Origin: Harmonia axyridis
Taxonomy: Eukaryota; Arthropoda; Insecta; Coleoptera; Coccinellidae
Length of the DNA stretch: 64,000 nt
NCBI RefSeq assembly: GCF_914767665.1
Contig: NC_059506.1
Span: 434,001-498,000 of the forward strand
Reading direction: 5' to 3'
Positions 35,566 through 48,694 of the stretch are shown piece after piece. Numbering within the stretch: the first letter of the stretch is position 1; each line of letters begins with the position of its first letter. Below the pieces are notes generated by a model that saw only the letters and a list, made by a program, of their open reading frames with translations, was not told where the DNA came from and searched no databases. The position numbers and the translations under genes were made by a program.

Positions 35566-36890
35566 CCCTTCGTTAGGCGCGTGGATTACGATTGTAATCC
35601 ACCACTATTCCAACGCCGATATTTTCCTAATTTCATTGGTTATGTAAGCGCGGACCTCTGTAGCTGTCAATTACATCTCTTTCTAGCGATTCAGTATTCA
35701 GTGAGCGGTGGGAAATATTTTTGCTGGAATTTAGGAGCCTCTAAACACGACTGGATTACCATTGTAATCCGCGCGCCTAACTGCGTTACGTTTGCTCCTT
35801 CGAGCAAACGTAACGCAGTGTTGTCATAAATTTGGTAAGTATAGTTTTTTTTGCATTATTACGAACATTATCGAATGCATATGTATTCTTATATCATTAT
35901 CTCATGATTATTGATGTTTCAGGAATATAATATGTCTGACCCTAAAAATAAATCCGTTATTTTAGTATCTTCAATGCACCATGATGTTGCGATCGATCTG
36001 GAAACAGAAGATAAAAGAGAACCAGAAATAGTGACATTTTATAACCACACCAAAATTGGCGTCGACTTAGTGGACCAACTATGCCAAAAATACAACATTG
36101 CGAAAAATGCAATGGTTGTTTTTTACAATCTGCTGAACGTAGCTGGAATAAATGCCGTCTGCATTTACAAAGCGAACCATCCTACGGAAAAAAAAAGTAA
36201 GGAGTGATTTCATTGAAAAATTTGCTTGGGAACTCATCAAGACACAAAAAGAGGCCAGGTCGAATATGACCTGCTTACCCATGGAACTCAGAAGACGAGC
36301 GCGTTCCCTCCTTGGACTCGAAGCGACATTACCCCCGCCTTCTGATCTACCAAGGCAAGAAAATCCTATAAGACGATGTAATATATGTCCTAGAAGCCGT
36401 AACAAGTCAACAAGGAAAGTGTGCGTGAAATGCAAAAGACACGCTTGCAAGCAACATGCAGTAGATATTTGCACTGAATGTTTAGATGGTTGAAGAAATC
36501 ACCATAATTGTGTGAATTTTCCATGAATATGATAACTTCTATCGAATGTAGCAAATTGTATTTTTCATATTTGGTTTGTCTTTTTTCAGAATATCTGTTT
36601 TTTTTTCAGCTATTCATAATTGTTTTTTGTTTGTTGTCCAAAATGTACAAGACGCAGATAAAACTATGAAAAACGTGATTCTTTCGCTTTCTTATTCAAA
36701 CAGTGAGATTCTTGAGAATTTTCATAAAAAATTTTTTTCATCATTGAAGCAGATACATCAACAAAACTGAATAACCAATTTAGCCAATGATTATAGTCTG
36801 AGTATGTGATTTAATGACAAATCATTTTGGATTACGTTTGTAATCCACGCGCCTAAACGCGTTAGGAAATACCGCGCGCCTAACGAAGGG
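35566..36890 (+). mobile_element. piggyBac element, internally deleted, 1.33 kb
   Basis: The inverted termini are CCCTTCGTTAGGCGCG and its complement. TTAA lies on both sides (35562-35565, 36891-36894), and the empty site in other units reads ATATTTAAGAGTATC, so the TTAA duplication is exact. Subterminal palindromes of the type GGATTAC..TTGTAATCC occur at both ends. A perfect 17-bp hairpin, ACTGCGTTACGTTTGCT with loop CCTTCG, lies at about 35780-35819. Only the C-terminal part of the transposase remains, so the copy cannot mobilise itself. Confidence 0.9.
35940..36493 (+). pseudogene. piggyBac transposase C-terminal remnant, frameshifted
   Basis: The first part (to 36207) shows the piggyBac catalytic-core end: VSSMHHD, EIVTFYNHTKIGVDLVDQLC (the Asp of GVDxxDQ is the last catalytic aspartate of the family), then FYNLLNVAGINAVCIYK. 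The usual basic TRRWP segment before FYNLLN is missing. A nine-A run at 36188-36196 marks a frameshift. The +1 frame then continues with KVRSDFIEKFAWEL and a Cys-rich finger (RRCNICPRSRN...CVKCKRHACKQHAVDICTEC), ending at 36493. The N-terminal half with the first two catalytic aspartates is gone. Because 5' sequence is lacking, the upstream limit is approximate; AATTTCAG-like sequence at 35921 may be an old splice acceptor. Confidence 0.85.
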
Positions 36891-38683
36891 TTAAGAGTAT
36901 CAAATTCGCTATTTCTTAATATTTCGCACTATGATTTCGACCTCACGAAACTTATTATAGTTTTTCATTCGGTATTATCTCTCAAAATTATTTCATTTAA
37001 AACTCTAGTTCCATTAGTCGAAAATCCTGATTTAGCGGACTCAAAAATAAATATGTAGAGCAGTTTTGAAATTCTACACATCGAAAATAAAAAGTTAACT
37101 AACTAAATCAAATCCTCTACATGCTATGACTAAGATGTCTAAAAGCATGGTGTATGCACTTGTCAATTTTTGAATGCAATGACATTCGACCAAATTGAGA
37201 ATATTAGTTTGAATTTCAAATTGCGAGTGATGCCAAATATTATAAACACAGCAGTTCGGTTCGAATAATCTATGTTCTAACCTAAAATTTTCATTTACAG
37301 TTTACACTGTTATTGTTATAAGATATTTGTTATGAAATGAAGCATTTGATTTGTTCCAACTATCAGCCATCAGTATGAAAATATGGAAATATGTAAAATA
37401 TTCTGGCTCTGTAATCAATGGAAAATGTTAGACTCCACTTGTAATCAAATTTGTTCTTAATGTGTACCTACATTATAGCCAACTTTACTACTTAATTCAT
37501 CTTGATTTTGGCATTGAAAATAAATGAGAAGTATTCAATATAAATATCCACAATAGAATATTATCCTGTTTCTTTCAACTCGCCTAATTTGTATACTATA
37601 TTAAACTCGTAAGCGCTCCTCCCACCGAAAATCGAACGATTTTGGACCGATTTTGCGGTCGAGTGTTCTCGGCTCTGGGAGAGATACGAGAAAAACTAAA
37701 ATTACGGAAAGAAAGAGAAAATGTCGAATTAACTCCCGCGGATATTCCCGTTTCCCGATTTTTCGGGATTACCTGGGAATGAACGGATAAAGTTTGGGAA
37801 ATTTCCCGACGAATTTCCAGATTCACGTCGACGTGAACGACCAATAGGAAAATACTACGATGTCCTTGGGTAGCAACGGGCCTAGCAACGTCCGCGGCAA
37901 TTGACGTTTCTAGAATATTTAGGTTTTATATTATTTTTACTGTGTCCATTAGAGGGCTCTTGATGAATAGAACTATTTGAAATATGAATAACTGTATAAA
38001 AAAATCAAGGATCAATCTAATAATCTATTCAAAATATTCTGACGTTTCAACCAATTCTGTGCTCATTCATGAAATCGTCGAAATACAGAATGAAAATGGG
38101 AAACGTCAGATGATATTTTAATGGAAATGTTGAAATTTGGACGAATCGAGAGGAAATATGCAAGAAAAGATGAATCAGATGCGATTTATATCCCTTTTTC
38201 CATGTATATTTTATGATATTTTCAAGCGGAATCGTTTTGTGTCAGTGGAAAGCTTGGTTTGCCAGAAGCCTCTACAGGAGTCATTTGATTATTTGAAAAG
38301 TTTTTAACGAGAAATTTGAGGAAATAATAGACTACACCTGTATGTACCGCCCTTTTAGAATAGAATAGAATTAATTCAAATATTACATTGATTTTTTTTT
38401 TTATGATGGTATTTTTGCGTTTTGTTGATATTTTCATGGAAATTGGTCAAATCTTGAAGCATTCCGTTTCATGTGAATTGTCAAGGTAAATATATCATTT
38501 TGGAAAGATATCAGCATTTGAGGCGAAGAAAACTGGTAGGTAGAGATATTTTAATTCGATTTCCTTTATATTTAACGATTTTTTAAACGAAATTCATGAA
38601 AATTCATCAATTTATAGAATCTCTGTCACCAGTTATTTTGACATTATTCCTAAAAGAAGCATAAATGCAACCAATTATGCAAA

Positions 38684-38782
38684 GGCATTGTGGCCGGGTC
38701 GTTAGGGATGCGGTCGTACAATCTAAGGTCTCTTTTGGGATGCGAGTTCAAATCTTGCAGCAGGTGATAATTTTTTTTTTCT
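38684..38782 (+). repeat. tRNA-like sequence (Ser/Leu type), SINE head or tRNA pseudogene
   Basis: TGGCCGGGTCGTTAGGG (38691-38707) resembles the A box and D arm of Ser/Leu tRNAs. GCGAGTTCAAATCTTGC (about 38744-38760) is a good B box and T arm: five pairs, one of them G-T. A longer variable arm fits the Ser/Leu type. The acceptor ends do not pair and the anticodon arm is poor, so it is not a working tRNA. It is followed by a T run. A tRNA-derived SINE fragment carried inside the larger insertion is the best reading. Confidence 0.5.
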
Positions 38783-39004
38783 TAATTTTTCGCCAGTTAT
38801 TAATTTTTATATTATTTGGCGGTGAATGCTTCGGATGATTGAAATGGATCAATTTTTTGTTTAGTCTATTGTGTGAATGATTTCGTAGTATACACATATA
38901 ATTATGTTTTTCCGATTTTCAAAGTACATATAAGAATAACGATTATACATTGTTTTTTTTCAAGTTGCCTATTGGAGGTTTTTCGATAAATTGACCATAT
39001 TATA

Positions 39005-39413
39005 CAGGGTGTACAATTTTCGAGCGCCAATTATGCTTTTCTGTAAAATTGAAAACTTATGAAATCTGAAAATTGAAATTTCAAGTTAGATTTCTCTCAC
39101 ATAATTTGCGAAGATATACGTGTGATGAATAACGTTTATACAGAGTGTACAATTTCCGAGATGTCTCTGGAGAACTGAAAACTTTTCTTATAGTTGTCAT
39201 GTTAGCTCTATAGGTTATCATTCAATTGCATAATTCTTGAAGGTATACAGGTGGGGATTGACGATTATATACAGGGTGTACAATTTTCAAGCGCCAATTA
39301 TACATTTCTGGAAAATCGAGACCTTATGAAATCTGGAAATTGGAATAAGAGCTTTAGATTTGTTTTCTCTTGCATAATTTGCGAAGATATACGTGCGATG
39401 AATATTTTTTATA
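39005..39413 (+). repeat. Three tandem repeats of about 135 bp
   Basis: Monomers start CAGGGTGTACAATTTTC at 39005, CAGAGTGTACAATTTCC at 39140 and CAGGGTGTACAATTTTC at 39272; a further fragment starts at 39414. Each carries an AAACTTATGAAATCT-like piece and ends ATAATTTGCGAAGATATACG. The CAGGGTG start resembles the ends of element E and the foldback element, but no complementary end follows. They may derive from the end of a related transposon. Confidence 0.65.
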
Positions 39414-39466
39414 CAGTGCGATATCGATTTAACAGGAGATATGGAAGTATTTATGAATGAATTAAA

Positions 39467-39650
39467 ATATGGATCTATGGGCTATATTGATCAACCTAAA
39501 AGGTAGATCTATGGGCTATGATGATCTACCTACAAGGTAGATCTGTGGGCAACATTGATCTACCTACAAGGTAGATCTATGGACAACATTGATCTACCTA
39601 TTAGGTAGATCTACAGGATATATTGATCTACCTACAAGGTAGATCTATGG
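39467..39650 (+). repeat. 34-bp minisatellite, about 5.5 copies, each with a palindrome
   Basis: The period is exactly 34 bp: AGGTAGATCT starts at 39501, 39535, 39569, 39603 and 39637. Every monomer holds GGTAGATC and its complement GATCTACC, so adjacent monomers can fold into hairpins. The last palindrome doubles as the 3' hairpin of the Helitron-like insertion. The spacers are too short and too similar for CRISPR. Confidence 0.85.
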
Positions 39651-40421
39651 GCGTACTAGTTTTCACATTAAAACAATTATGGCCCTCTTGGAAGTATGTC
39701 AATCATATGCTCTTAGGATGAATTTATGGAATAGCAAAAGAATAAAAGTATTCAATCTCAATCACATGAAAATTTGTCTAGTGGTTTGTTTCGATGTGAG
39801 TTTGAATGACCCGAAGAAGAAGTATTGTTCGATAGCACCAGTCTTTAGTGGGAAATGATTGTTGTCATTATAATGGGACTATTTTGTGAAAACTTTTTTA
39901 AACACGGGCTTTATGAATAATCTGGACTTTTCAAAAAGAATGTTGATTTTAGTGAAGTATCTTCTTATTATCAGAGCTGTGCCAAAGCTCAGTAATTTGT
40001 TATCAAATCGAGGAGTTGAGGTGAGCTTATTCAAATAACTTCATTTTCAAACTAAGTTGGCTAGTACTTCAATTCTAAAATCTGAGACATGACATCATAG
40101 TAAATATTCATTTCTGTGGTTTTTTTTCCACAACAGAACAGAGTTGCATTCAGCCAAAGTACCCAATTTTTTGAATTTCACAGATAATTTTTTTTTTTTA
40201 AGATCAAGTTATTCGAAAACGGCGCTTTGTACGAGAAAATATGAAGAATACTTTTATTTTTCAAATTAGCCAAATATTTTTCAATGATCGTTCAAATTAC
40301 TCTTAAGAGTTGGTTTCTTCGAATTTCTGGTATTTTTATGGGATGTAATGTTCATAATAAAGAAACAGAAGAATGTGTATGGAATCTTATGTTCGGAGAA
40401 TAATAGCTTTTTCTGCTTCAG

Positions 40422-40698
40422 AAGTCGACGGAAAAAGGCGTCTGCTTGAAGGATAGGACTTCATAATCGGGGTGCTTTCGCAAAGCGCCAGACCTTGGAG
40501 GCTGGTGGTAGGTCGGCTTGGAAGAATTTGCCACGGAGAACTCAAAGGATGGAGCTGGTTGCTTAGCAAGAAGAACCTGCTGAAGGCCTCTCAACATCTT
40601 AAGGAATTGTGTACACAGTGTGCCTTTATGTATCCGTCTTCGGTGCCCTGCATCCTTAGCGCTTGCCTGGTCAGTCTGGAGCCAGATACCACCTTGAG
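40422..40698 (+). other. 277-nt exon-like block, copy 5
   Basis: Both splice consensus sites are present. It has one difference inside the block (TCTGCTTGAAGG for TCTGCTCGAAGG), shared with copy 6. Just upstream it reads AATCTTATGTTCGG where other units have AATCTTGTGTTCGG, also shared with copy 6. Confidence 0.5.
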
Positions 40699-41374
40699 GT
40701 GAGTTTGTCATAGAGAACATTAGAAATTTTAAAATTTGGTTTAGGTAATTCTAAAAATATTTTTTGTGAGGTAATATAAATAACTTAATATCTCCCATTT
40801 TTTATGGATGAATGAGATGTCACTTTGACATGTTATACATATATGTTGAACTCATGGAAGAATGTCAATGCCTTCTGCACTTGTATTATAAAAAATATTT
40901 GCATTAAAAATAAACTTAAATCCATGCGCATTTCTAAGACATACTGTGAAGCTCTGATATATACATAAAAAAAGACATTTAATCAGAAATTGGTTACCAC
41001 AAATATCCGCTTTATCTTGGTGAACAAATTTTTTATTATCCCCGTATCACATTAGGCCTTCTTTGTGTCCATTTCTGAATGAGCATGCCTATTCTTGACT
41101 ATTGGATCAAGCGAAATCAATTCTAATTCAAATGCCATATATGGCTGACATTATTTTTGAAATATATTATTATTGTTTTATTCAGAACATTCATCTACAT
41201 TTTTAATCAAATGACGCTTCATCAGTTAGCTTTATGGGGATTGGGATGAAGAAAAATTTTTAAATAATTTAAATATATTACATTTTATTTACACAATATT
41301 TATTATATCAAAGATCCTTACAAAATTATACAATTAAAAAAAAGAAAACCTTCCGGATGGAATCGATGAATGAT

Positions 41375-41835
41375 TCATCGATTCGATTTCATGTCAAATA
41401 TCCGGAAGGTTTTCTCTATTATCAGTGATGTCCTACATAAGGGGCAGGACTCATTTGAATGCGCAACCCATTCCTGCAAGCACTCCTTATGATAACAGTG
41501 TACGCATCCCGTGAGGTATATGTCTCCTGATATGTCGCTGAGACAAACGCTACATTCTCCATCTAGCACGCCCCTAGAAAAAAAAAAATATACGTATTAA
41601 TTTGTTGTTTGATAGGTACAATATGATTATTATTCATTTCATACACATTTCTAACACATATAGAATAAAAATTACACAGGTACAGTGCAATTATGATATT
41701 TCAAGAATTGTTAAAAAAATTTGATGTAAATCCTTACCTTTTCATAGATTCTATCACTGTTCTATTAAGTTCCTCCTCTGTTAAATTATAATTAACAGGG
41801 ATGAAACAAATTGCGTCGAATAAATTTTCAGACAT
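41375..41835 (-). CDS. RING-H2 finger protein, array copy 6
   Basis: Exon 1 is 41738-41835 and exon 2 is 41375-41573. The protein is identical to copy 1; Val35 is GTG. The stop-spanning palindrome has lost three bases just downstream of the stop, so that GAATCGATGAAT and its complement now face each other around a single G. Self-complementarity survives the deletion. Confidence 0.8.
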
Positions 41836-44800
41836 TGTGAATTTAAATTAAACACTGTTCTACTAACTTCTACTAAGTTTAGCAAGACACTGAATGAAAA
41901 CATAGGGAGAACAGAACCATGAAGCTAAAGATCTTCATAGAGCAGATACCTTTTTCTTCTTCTTTTCTTTGGGATCTAGGATTCTATTCTCAAACTTATA
42001 ATATTGATTTTGAACGATCAAATTGATGAAAACATTATAACAGTATGCCATTAAAAGATTAATTATTCATGTATTTCAAACAGAAAAAATTATTTGGATG
42101 AATATGTTAAAATTTTGATATATTTACTTGAACACAGATTCACAATTAGGGTGAAGATCTTCATAGAGCAGATACCTTTTTCTTCTTCTTTTTCTTGGGA
42201 AATTTTTTATTATCCCCGTATCACATTAGGCCTTATTTGTGTCCATTTCTGAATGAGTATGCCTACAGGCCTATTTTTGACAATTGAATCAAGCATCAAT
42301 TAAACATTTTACCCTGATATATCAAAATGCAGGTCGACCAACACCATTTTTATCTGTTTGATGTGGCATTGCTCAAATTATAAAGGACACTTTCTATAAC
42401 AGCGTTTGTGTTTGCAATTCATGTTTTGTTGATTGTGGAATTGTATTAATGGCGAAAATATTAATCTTTCAAATATTTATTAACAAATCATGAATATAAC
42501 TTCAAAAACAACTTCAAGGTTTGAGAGAATTAATTCTGTCAGCAAAAGATTTTGAGGTTTCATGAGAAAAATATTCGCGAATTATCATTATATTTCGTTT
42601 CTTAGTTGAACTTTTCAATATTTAACCTAAATAATGTCATAAAAAATATGTTTCTTATTTTTGATCAGTTATAAAAGTACTTAAGAACTCAATTTAAGCA
42701 TTATACTATTACTTACTAAATAGGTTTAATAATTCCCTGAATGACTGTTATTATTAGATGAATAACATCAGTTTGATGTCTTCTAAGTATTCAAAATGTT
42801 TTTTAAGTCAAACTATTATAAATATCTTACTTTTGAATCTTCTAATTATTCTTAGTACATTTGGACGTAATAAGCCGTGTAGTTTATTGTATTTTTAATT
42901 GGGAAATATCAAATTGTTTTCAAAAATGTGAATTCAAGTCGAATCATGTTGACATAATTTTTATTGAATTATATTAACAACCAGTTTTCCAAAAATCGTT
43001 AACTACCTACTTTTATGTTGAAAGACTTGAAATTCCTGTACTGATGTGAATTTTTCTTTCAGATATATTTTAGAGGGTTACAACGGTTGATTGTAGAATT
43101 GTATTAATGGCGAAAATATTAATCTTTCAAATATTTATTTACAAAACATGAACATAACTTCAAAAACAACTTCAAGGTTTAAGGGAATTAATTCTGTCAG
43201 CAAAAGATTTTGAATTTGTTTAATCTTTATTAGTCAATTATTTTTGACATAATATGTACATAAATGCCTAAATATAACCTGAAAGCACAGCCAAATTTTT
43301 TTTTTATTTTCTAAATATTTCTTTAGTGATTATTGGTAAAGGGGCAATAGAATGAAACGTAGTACAATCAAAAACAGATTTTTTTCTACTGAAGTACAGT
43401 TTTTGAGGTGGTATATCTTATGTACCACCATGCAATATAAGAAACTCATAACAGTATCGAAAATATTGAAGTTGAATAAAAAATTTTTAATTTGCATGAT
43501 ACTCAGCAAAACAGATTTTAGATTTTGACAGACATAATGGTACACTACAAGTTTTTTGTACTACAATGGTCACATCTTCTTCTGGATGCGTATATCGGCA
43601 TGTGCGAATTATATTTGTTTTTTATTTCTGGATGCACGGAAGGAAATTGAAATTGTTCGATAAATATCGATACTTTCATTTCAGATACTATCGATAGTCG
43701 ATATTTTCAATACCGCTACATGTATATTATCTATATTTAAGAGTATCAAATTCGCTATTTCTTAATATTTCGCACTATGATTTCGACCTCACGAAACTTA
43801 TTATACTTTTTCATTCGGTATTATCTCTCAAAATTATTTCATTAAAAACTCTAGTTCCATTAGTCGAAAATCCTGATTTAGCGGACTCAAAAATAAATAT
43901 GTAGAGCAGTTTTGAAATTCTACACATCGAAAATAAAAAGTTAACTAACTAAATCAAATCCTCTACATGCTATGACTAAGATGTCTAAAAACATGGTGTA
44001 TGCACTCGTCAATTTTTGAATGCAATGACATTCGACCAAATTGAGAATATTAGTTTGAATTTCAAATTGCGAGTGATGCCAAATATTATAAACACAGCAG
44101 TTCGGTTCGAATAATCTATGTTCTAACCTAAAATTTTCATTTACAGTTTACACTGTTATTGTTATAAGATATTTGTTATGAAATGAAGCATTTGATTTGT
44201 TCCAACTATCAGCCATCAGTATGAAAATATGGAAATATGTAAAATATTCTGGCTCTGTAATCAATGGAAAATGTTAGACTCCACTTGTAATCAAATTTGT
44301 TCTTAATGTGTACCTACATTATAGCCAACTTTACTACTTAATTCATCTTGATTTTGGCATTGAAAATAAATGAGAAGTATTCAATATAAATATCCACAAT
44401 AGAATATTATCCTGTTTCTTTCAACTCGCCTAATTTGTTTTCACATTAAAACAATTATGGCCCTCTTGGAAGTATGTCAATCATATGCTCTTAGGATGAA
44501 TTTATGGAATAGCAAAAGAATAAAAGTATTCAATCTCAATCACATGAAAATTTGTCTAGTGGTATGTTTCGATGTGAGTTTGAATGACCCGAAGAAGAAG
44601 TATTGTTCGATAGCAGCAGTCTTTAGTGGGAAATGATTGTTGTCATTATAATGGAACTATTTTGTGAAAACTTTTTTAAACACGGGCTTTATGAATAATC
44701 TGGACTTTTCAAAAAGAATGTTGATTTTAGTGAAGTATCTTCTTATTATCAGAGCTGTGCCAAAGCTCAGTAATTTGTTATCAAATCGAGGAGTTGAGGT

Positions 44801-45199
44801 GAGCTTATTCAAATAACTTCATTTTCAAACTAAGTTGGCTAGTACTTCAATTCTAAAATCTGAGACATGACATCATAGTAAATATTCATTTCTGTGGTTT
44901 TTTTTCCACAACAGAACAGAGTTGCATTCAGCCAAAGTACCCAATTTTTTGAATTTCACAGATAATTTTTTTTTTTTAAGATCAAGTTATTCGAAAACGG
45001 CGCTTTGTACGAGAAAATATGAAGAATACTTTTATTTTTCAAATTAGCCAAATATTTTTCAATGATCGTTCAAATTACTCTTAAGAGTTGGTTTCTTCGA
45101 ATTTCTGGTATTTTTATGGGATGTAATGTTCATAATAAAGAAACAGAAGAATGTGTATGGAATCTTATGTTCGGAGAATAATAGCTTTTTCTGCTTCAG

Positions 45200-45476
45200 A
45201 AGTCGACGGAAAAAGGCGTCTGCTTGAAGGATAGGACTTCATAATCGGGGTGCTTTCGCAAAGCGCCAGACCTTGGAGGCTGGTGGTAGGTCGGCTTGGA
45301 AGAATTTGCCACGGAGAACTCAAAGGATGGAGCTGGTTGCTTAGCAAGAAGAACCTGCTGAAGGCCTCTCAACATCTTAAGGAATTGTGTACACAGTGTG
45401 CCTTTATGTATCCGTCTTCGGTGCCCTGCATCCTTAGCGCTTGCCTGGTCAGTCTGGAGCCAGATACCACCTTGAG
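45200..45476 (+). other. 277-nt exon-like block, copy 6
   Basis: Same variant as copy 5 (TCTGCTTGAAGG), with intact splice consensus sites. Since units 5 and 6 are neighbours, the shared variant fits local duplication or conversion. Confidence 0.5.
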
Positions 45477-46169
45477 GTGAGTTTGTCATAGAGAACATTA
45501 GAAATTTTAAAATTTGGTTTAGGTAATTCTAAAAATATTTTTTGTGAGGTAATATAAATAACTTAATATCTCCCATTTTTTATGGATGAATGAGATGTCA
45601 CTTTGACATGTTATACATATATGTTGAACTCATGGAATAATGTCAATGCCTTCTGCACTTGTATTATAAAAAATATTTGCATTAAAAATAAACTTAAATC
45701 CATGCGCATTTCTAAGACATACTGTGAAGCTCTGATATATACATAAAAAAAGACATTTAATCAGAAATTGGTTACCACAAATATCCGCTTTATCTTGGTG
45801 AACAAATTTTTTATTATCCCCGTATCACATTAGGCCTTCTTTGTGTCCATTTCTGAATGAGCATGCCTATTCTTGACTATTGGATCAAGCGAAATCAATT
45901 CTAATTCAAATGCCATATATGGCTGAGATTATTTTTGAAATATATTATTATTGTTTTATTCAGAACATTCATCTACATTTTTAATCAAATGACGCTTCAT
46001 TAGTTAGCTTTAGGGGGATTGGGATGAAGAAAAATTTTTAAATAATTTAAATATATTACATTTTATTTACACAATATTTATTCCATGTCAATGATTATAT
46101 CAAAGATCCTTACAAAATTATACAATTAAAAAAAAGAAAACCTTCCGGATGGAATCGATGAATCATGAT

Positions 46170-46630
46170 TCATCGATTCGATTTCATGTCAAATATCCGG
46201 AAGGTTTTCTCTATTATCAGTGATGTCCTACATAAGGGGCAGGACTCATTTGAATGCGCAACCCATTCCTGCAAGCACTCCTTATGATAACAGTGTACGC
46301 ATCCCGTGAGGTATATGTCTCCTGATATGTCGCTGAGACAAACGCTACATTCTCCATCTAGTACGCCCCTAGAAAAAAAAAAATATACGTATTAATTTGT
46401 TGTTTGATAGGTACAATATGATTATTATTCATTTCATACACATTTCTAACACATATAGAATAAAAATTACACAGGTACAGTGCAATTATGATATTTCAAG
46501 AATTGTTAAAAAAATTTGATGTAAATCCTTACCTTTTCATAGATTCTATCACTGTTCTATTAAGTTCCTCCTCTGTTAAATTATAATTAACAGGGATGAA
46601 ACAAATTGCGTCGAATAAATTTTCAGACAT
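46170..46630 (-). CDS. RING-H2 finger protein, array copy 7
   Basis: Exon 1 is 46533-46630 and exon 2 is 46170-46368. The protein is identical to copy 1, with Val35 codon GTA. Splice sites, palindrome and downstream AATAAA signals are intact. Confidence 0.8.
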
Positions 46631-48663
46631 TGTGAATTTAAATTAAACACTGTTCTACTAACTTCTACTAAGTTTAGCAAGACACTGAATGAAAACATAG
46701 GGAGAACAGAACCATGAAGCTAAAGATCTTCATAGAGCAGATACCTTTTTCTTCTTCTTTTCTTTGGGATCTAGGATTCTATTCTCAAACTTATAATATT
46801 GATTTTGAACGATCAAATTGATGAAAACATTATAACAGTATGCCATTAAAAGATTAATTATTCATGTATTTCAAACAGAAAAAATTATTTGGATGAATAT
46901 GTTAAAATTTTGATATATTTACTTGAACACAGATTCACAATTAGGGTGAAGATCTTCATAGAGCAGATACCTTTTTCTTCTTCTTTTTCTTGGGAAATTT
47001 TTTATTATCCCCGTATCACATTAGGCCTTATTTGTGTCCATTTCTGAATGAGTATGCCTACAGGCCTATTTTTGACAATTGAATCAAGCATCAATTAAAC
47101 ATTTTACCCTGATATATCAAAATGCAGGTCGACCAACACCATTTTTATCTGTTTGATGTGGCATTGCTCAAATTATAAAGGACACTTTCTATAACAGCGT
47201 TTGTGTTTGCAATTCATGTTTTGTTGATTGTGGAATTGTATTGATGGCGAAAATATTAATCTTTCAAATATTTATTAACAAATCATGAATATAACTTCAA
47301 AAACAACTTCAAGGTTTGAGAGAATTAATTCTGTCAGCAAAAGATTTTGAGGTTTCATGAGAAAAATATTCGCGAATTATCATTATATTTCGTTTCTTAG
47401 TTGAACTTTTCAATATTTAACCTAAATAATGTCATAAAAAATATGTTTCTTATTTTTGATCAGTTATAAAAGTACTTAAGAACTCAATTTAAGCATTATA
47501 CTATTACTTACTAAATAGATAGTTAAATAATTCTTGAAATTTTTTCTTAAACTTTAAAACTATCCGTTTTTGTAACTAATAGATGGTTTAATAATTCCCT
47601 GAATGACTGTTATTATTAGATGAATAACATCAGTTTGATGTCTTCTAAGTATTCAAAATGTTTTTTAAGTCAAACTATTATAAATATCTTACTTTTGAAT
47701 CTTCTAATTATTCTTAGTACATTTGGACGTAATAAGCCGTGTAGTTTATTGTATTTTTAATTGGGAAATATCAAATTGTTTTCAAAAATGTGAATTCAAG
47801 TCGAATCATGTTGACATAATTTTTATTGAATTATATTAACAACCAGTTTTCCAAAAATCGTTAACTACCTACTTTTATGTTGAAAGACTTGAAATTCCTG
47901 TACTGATGTGAATTTTTCTTTCAGATATATTTTAGAGGGTTACAACGGTTGATTGTAGAATTGTATTAATGGCGAAAATATTAATCTTTCAAATATTTAT
48001 TTACAAAACATGAACATAACTTCAAAAACAACTTCAAGGTTTAAGGGAATTAATTCTGTCAGCAAAAGATTTTGAATTTGTTTAATCTTTATTAGTCAAT
48101 TATTTTTGACATAATATGTACATAAATGCCTAAATATGTACATATGTACATTCATGAAAGACATGTTACATGCAAAGTAAAATATAAAATATGTCCCATT
48201 CTACATTCCACACTACACTGTATTTTGTAAAATATTTGAGAATAAAACTACTCTTTTTGCGATAAAAACAGACGTTAATACATATGTGCTTTCAACACTG
48301 TCAGTTAAACAAAACAATTAGCATTTTAGACCGTCGTATTGCCGTGAAACCCCGAGGGGGACCACCTAACAGTATAGGTGAATCCTAGACGCGTTTCGTA
48401 TAATGCGAATTTTTTCGGTTAATCGGGATTTTATTTTTCAATAGTTTGTTTCGGATTTTGGAAAATCGCGATTCGTATAATCGGGATTGTACTGTATATC
48501 TGATTCAATTCATCACACCGGTACAATTAAACATTTTAAAAAAGAATTAAACTGTCTTATCTTATCTGATGAAGTCACATTCATTTCAAGAATTATTCAT
48601 CTAATAATAAATTAGATAGTTAAAAATTCTTAGAAATGCCAATAACCTCATTAGGTAAGCCAT

Positions 48664-48691
<28 letters not shown>

Positions 48692-48694
<3 letters not shown>

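Larger units (their letters stand above)
37592..39659 (+). mobile_element. Helitron-like rolling-circle candidate, 2.07 kb, no target duplication
   Basis: Empty units read CCTAATTTGTTTTCAC. Here TATACTATATTAAACTCG... to ...GGCGTACTAG is inserted with no duplicated target. The 3' end has CTAG (fits CTRR), and 10 bases before it a perfect hairpin, GATCTACCT-ACA-AGGTAGATC (39625-39645). A hairpin followed by CTRR and no target duplication are Helitron hallmarks. The insertion lies next to T's rather than in the standard A|T, which is nearer the Helentron pattern. The 5' end lacks the usual TC. No Rep/helicase is present. It carries a tRNA-like sequence and two tandem repeats. Confidence 0.5.
30467..40843 (+). 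repeat. Tandem repeat unit 5 (short form with three insertions, 10.4 kb)
   Basis: Removing the Penelope-like fragment, piggyBac and the Helitron-like insertion leaves about 5.88 kb, the short form. The pogo-like end is about 33140-33305. The hairpin block is about 34684-34810. The left remnant of the old hAT-like element is split by piggyBac at 35562. The 370-bp stretch is about 37240-37590 and ends at the Helitron-like insertion. Confidence 0.9.
40844..45621 (+). repeat. Tandem repeat unit 6 (shortest, 4.8 kb, 1.06-kb deletion)
   Basis: Short form with a further deletion of about 1.06 kb at 43275 (GCCTAAATAT|AACCTGAAAG). The deletion removes the 3' spacer, pogo-like end, TA tract and hairpins; AAATAT is present at both former edges. 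It has the 69-bp deletion of unit 4 (at 42723) and the GTACATAAATGCC insert of units 3 and 7, so it is a mosaic. A short deletion (TTTATTATATC) near 41302 is shared with unit 8. Confidence 0.9.

Noticed and set aside
35581..35829. 82-codon frame at the piggyBac left end
   Set aside because: It covers the terminal and subterminal palindromes and has no similarity to the transposase.
38684..38782. Functional tRNA gene
   Set aside because: The B box is good, but the acceptor stem does not pair and the anticodon arm is poor.
39467..39650. CRISPR array
   Set aside because: The period is a constant 34 bp with near-identical monomers and no unique spacers, in a eukaryotic transposon setting; it is a minisatellite.
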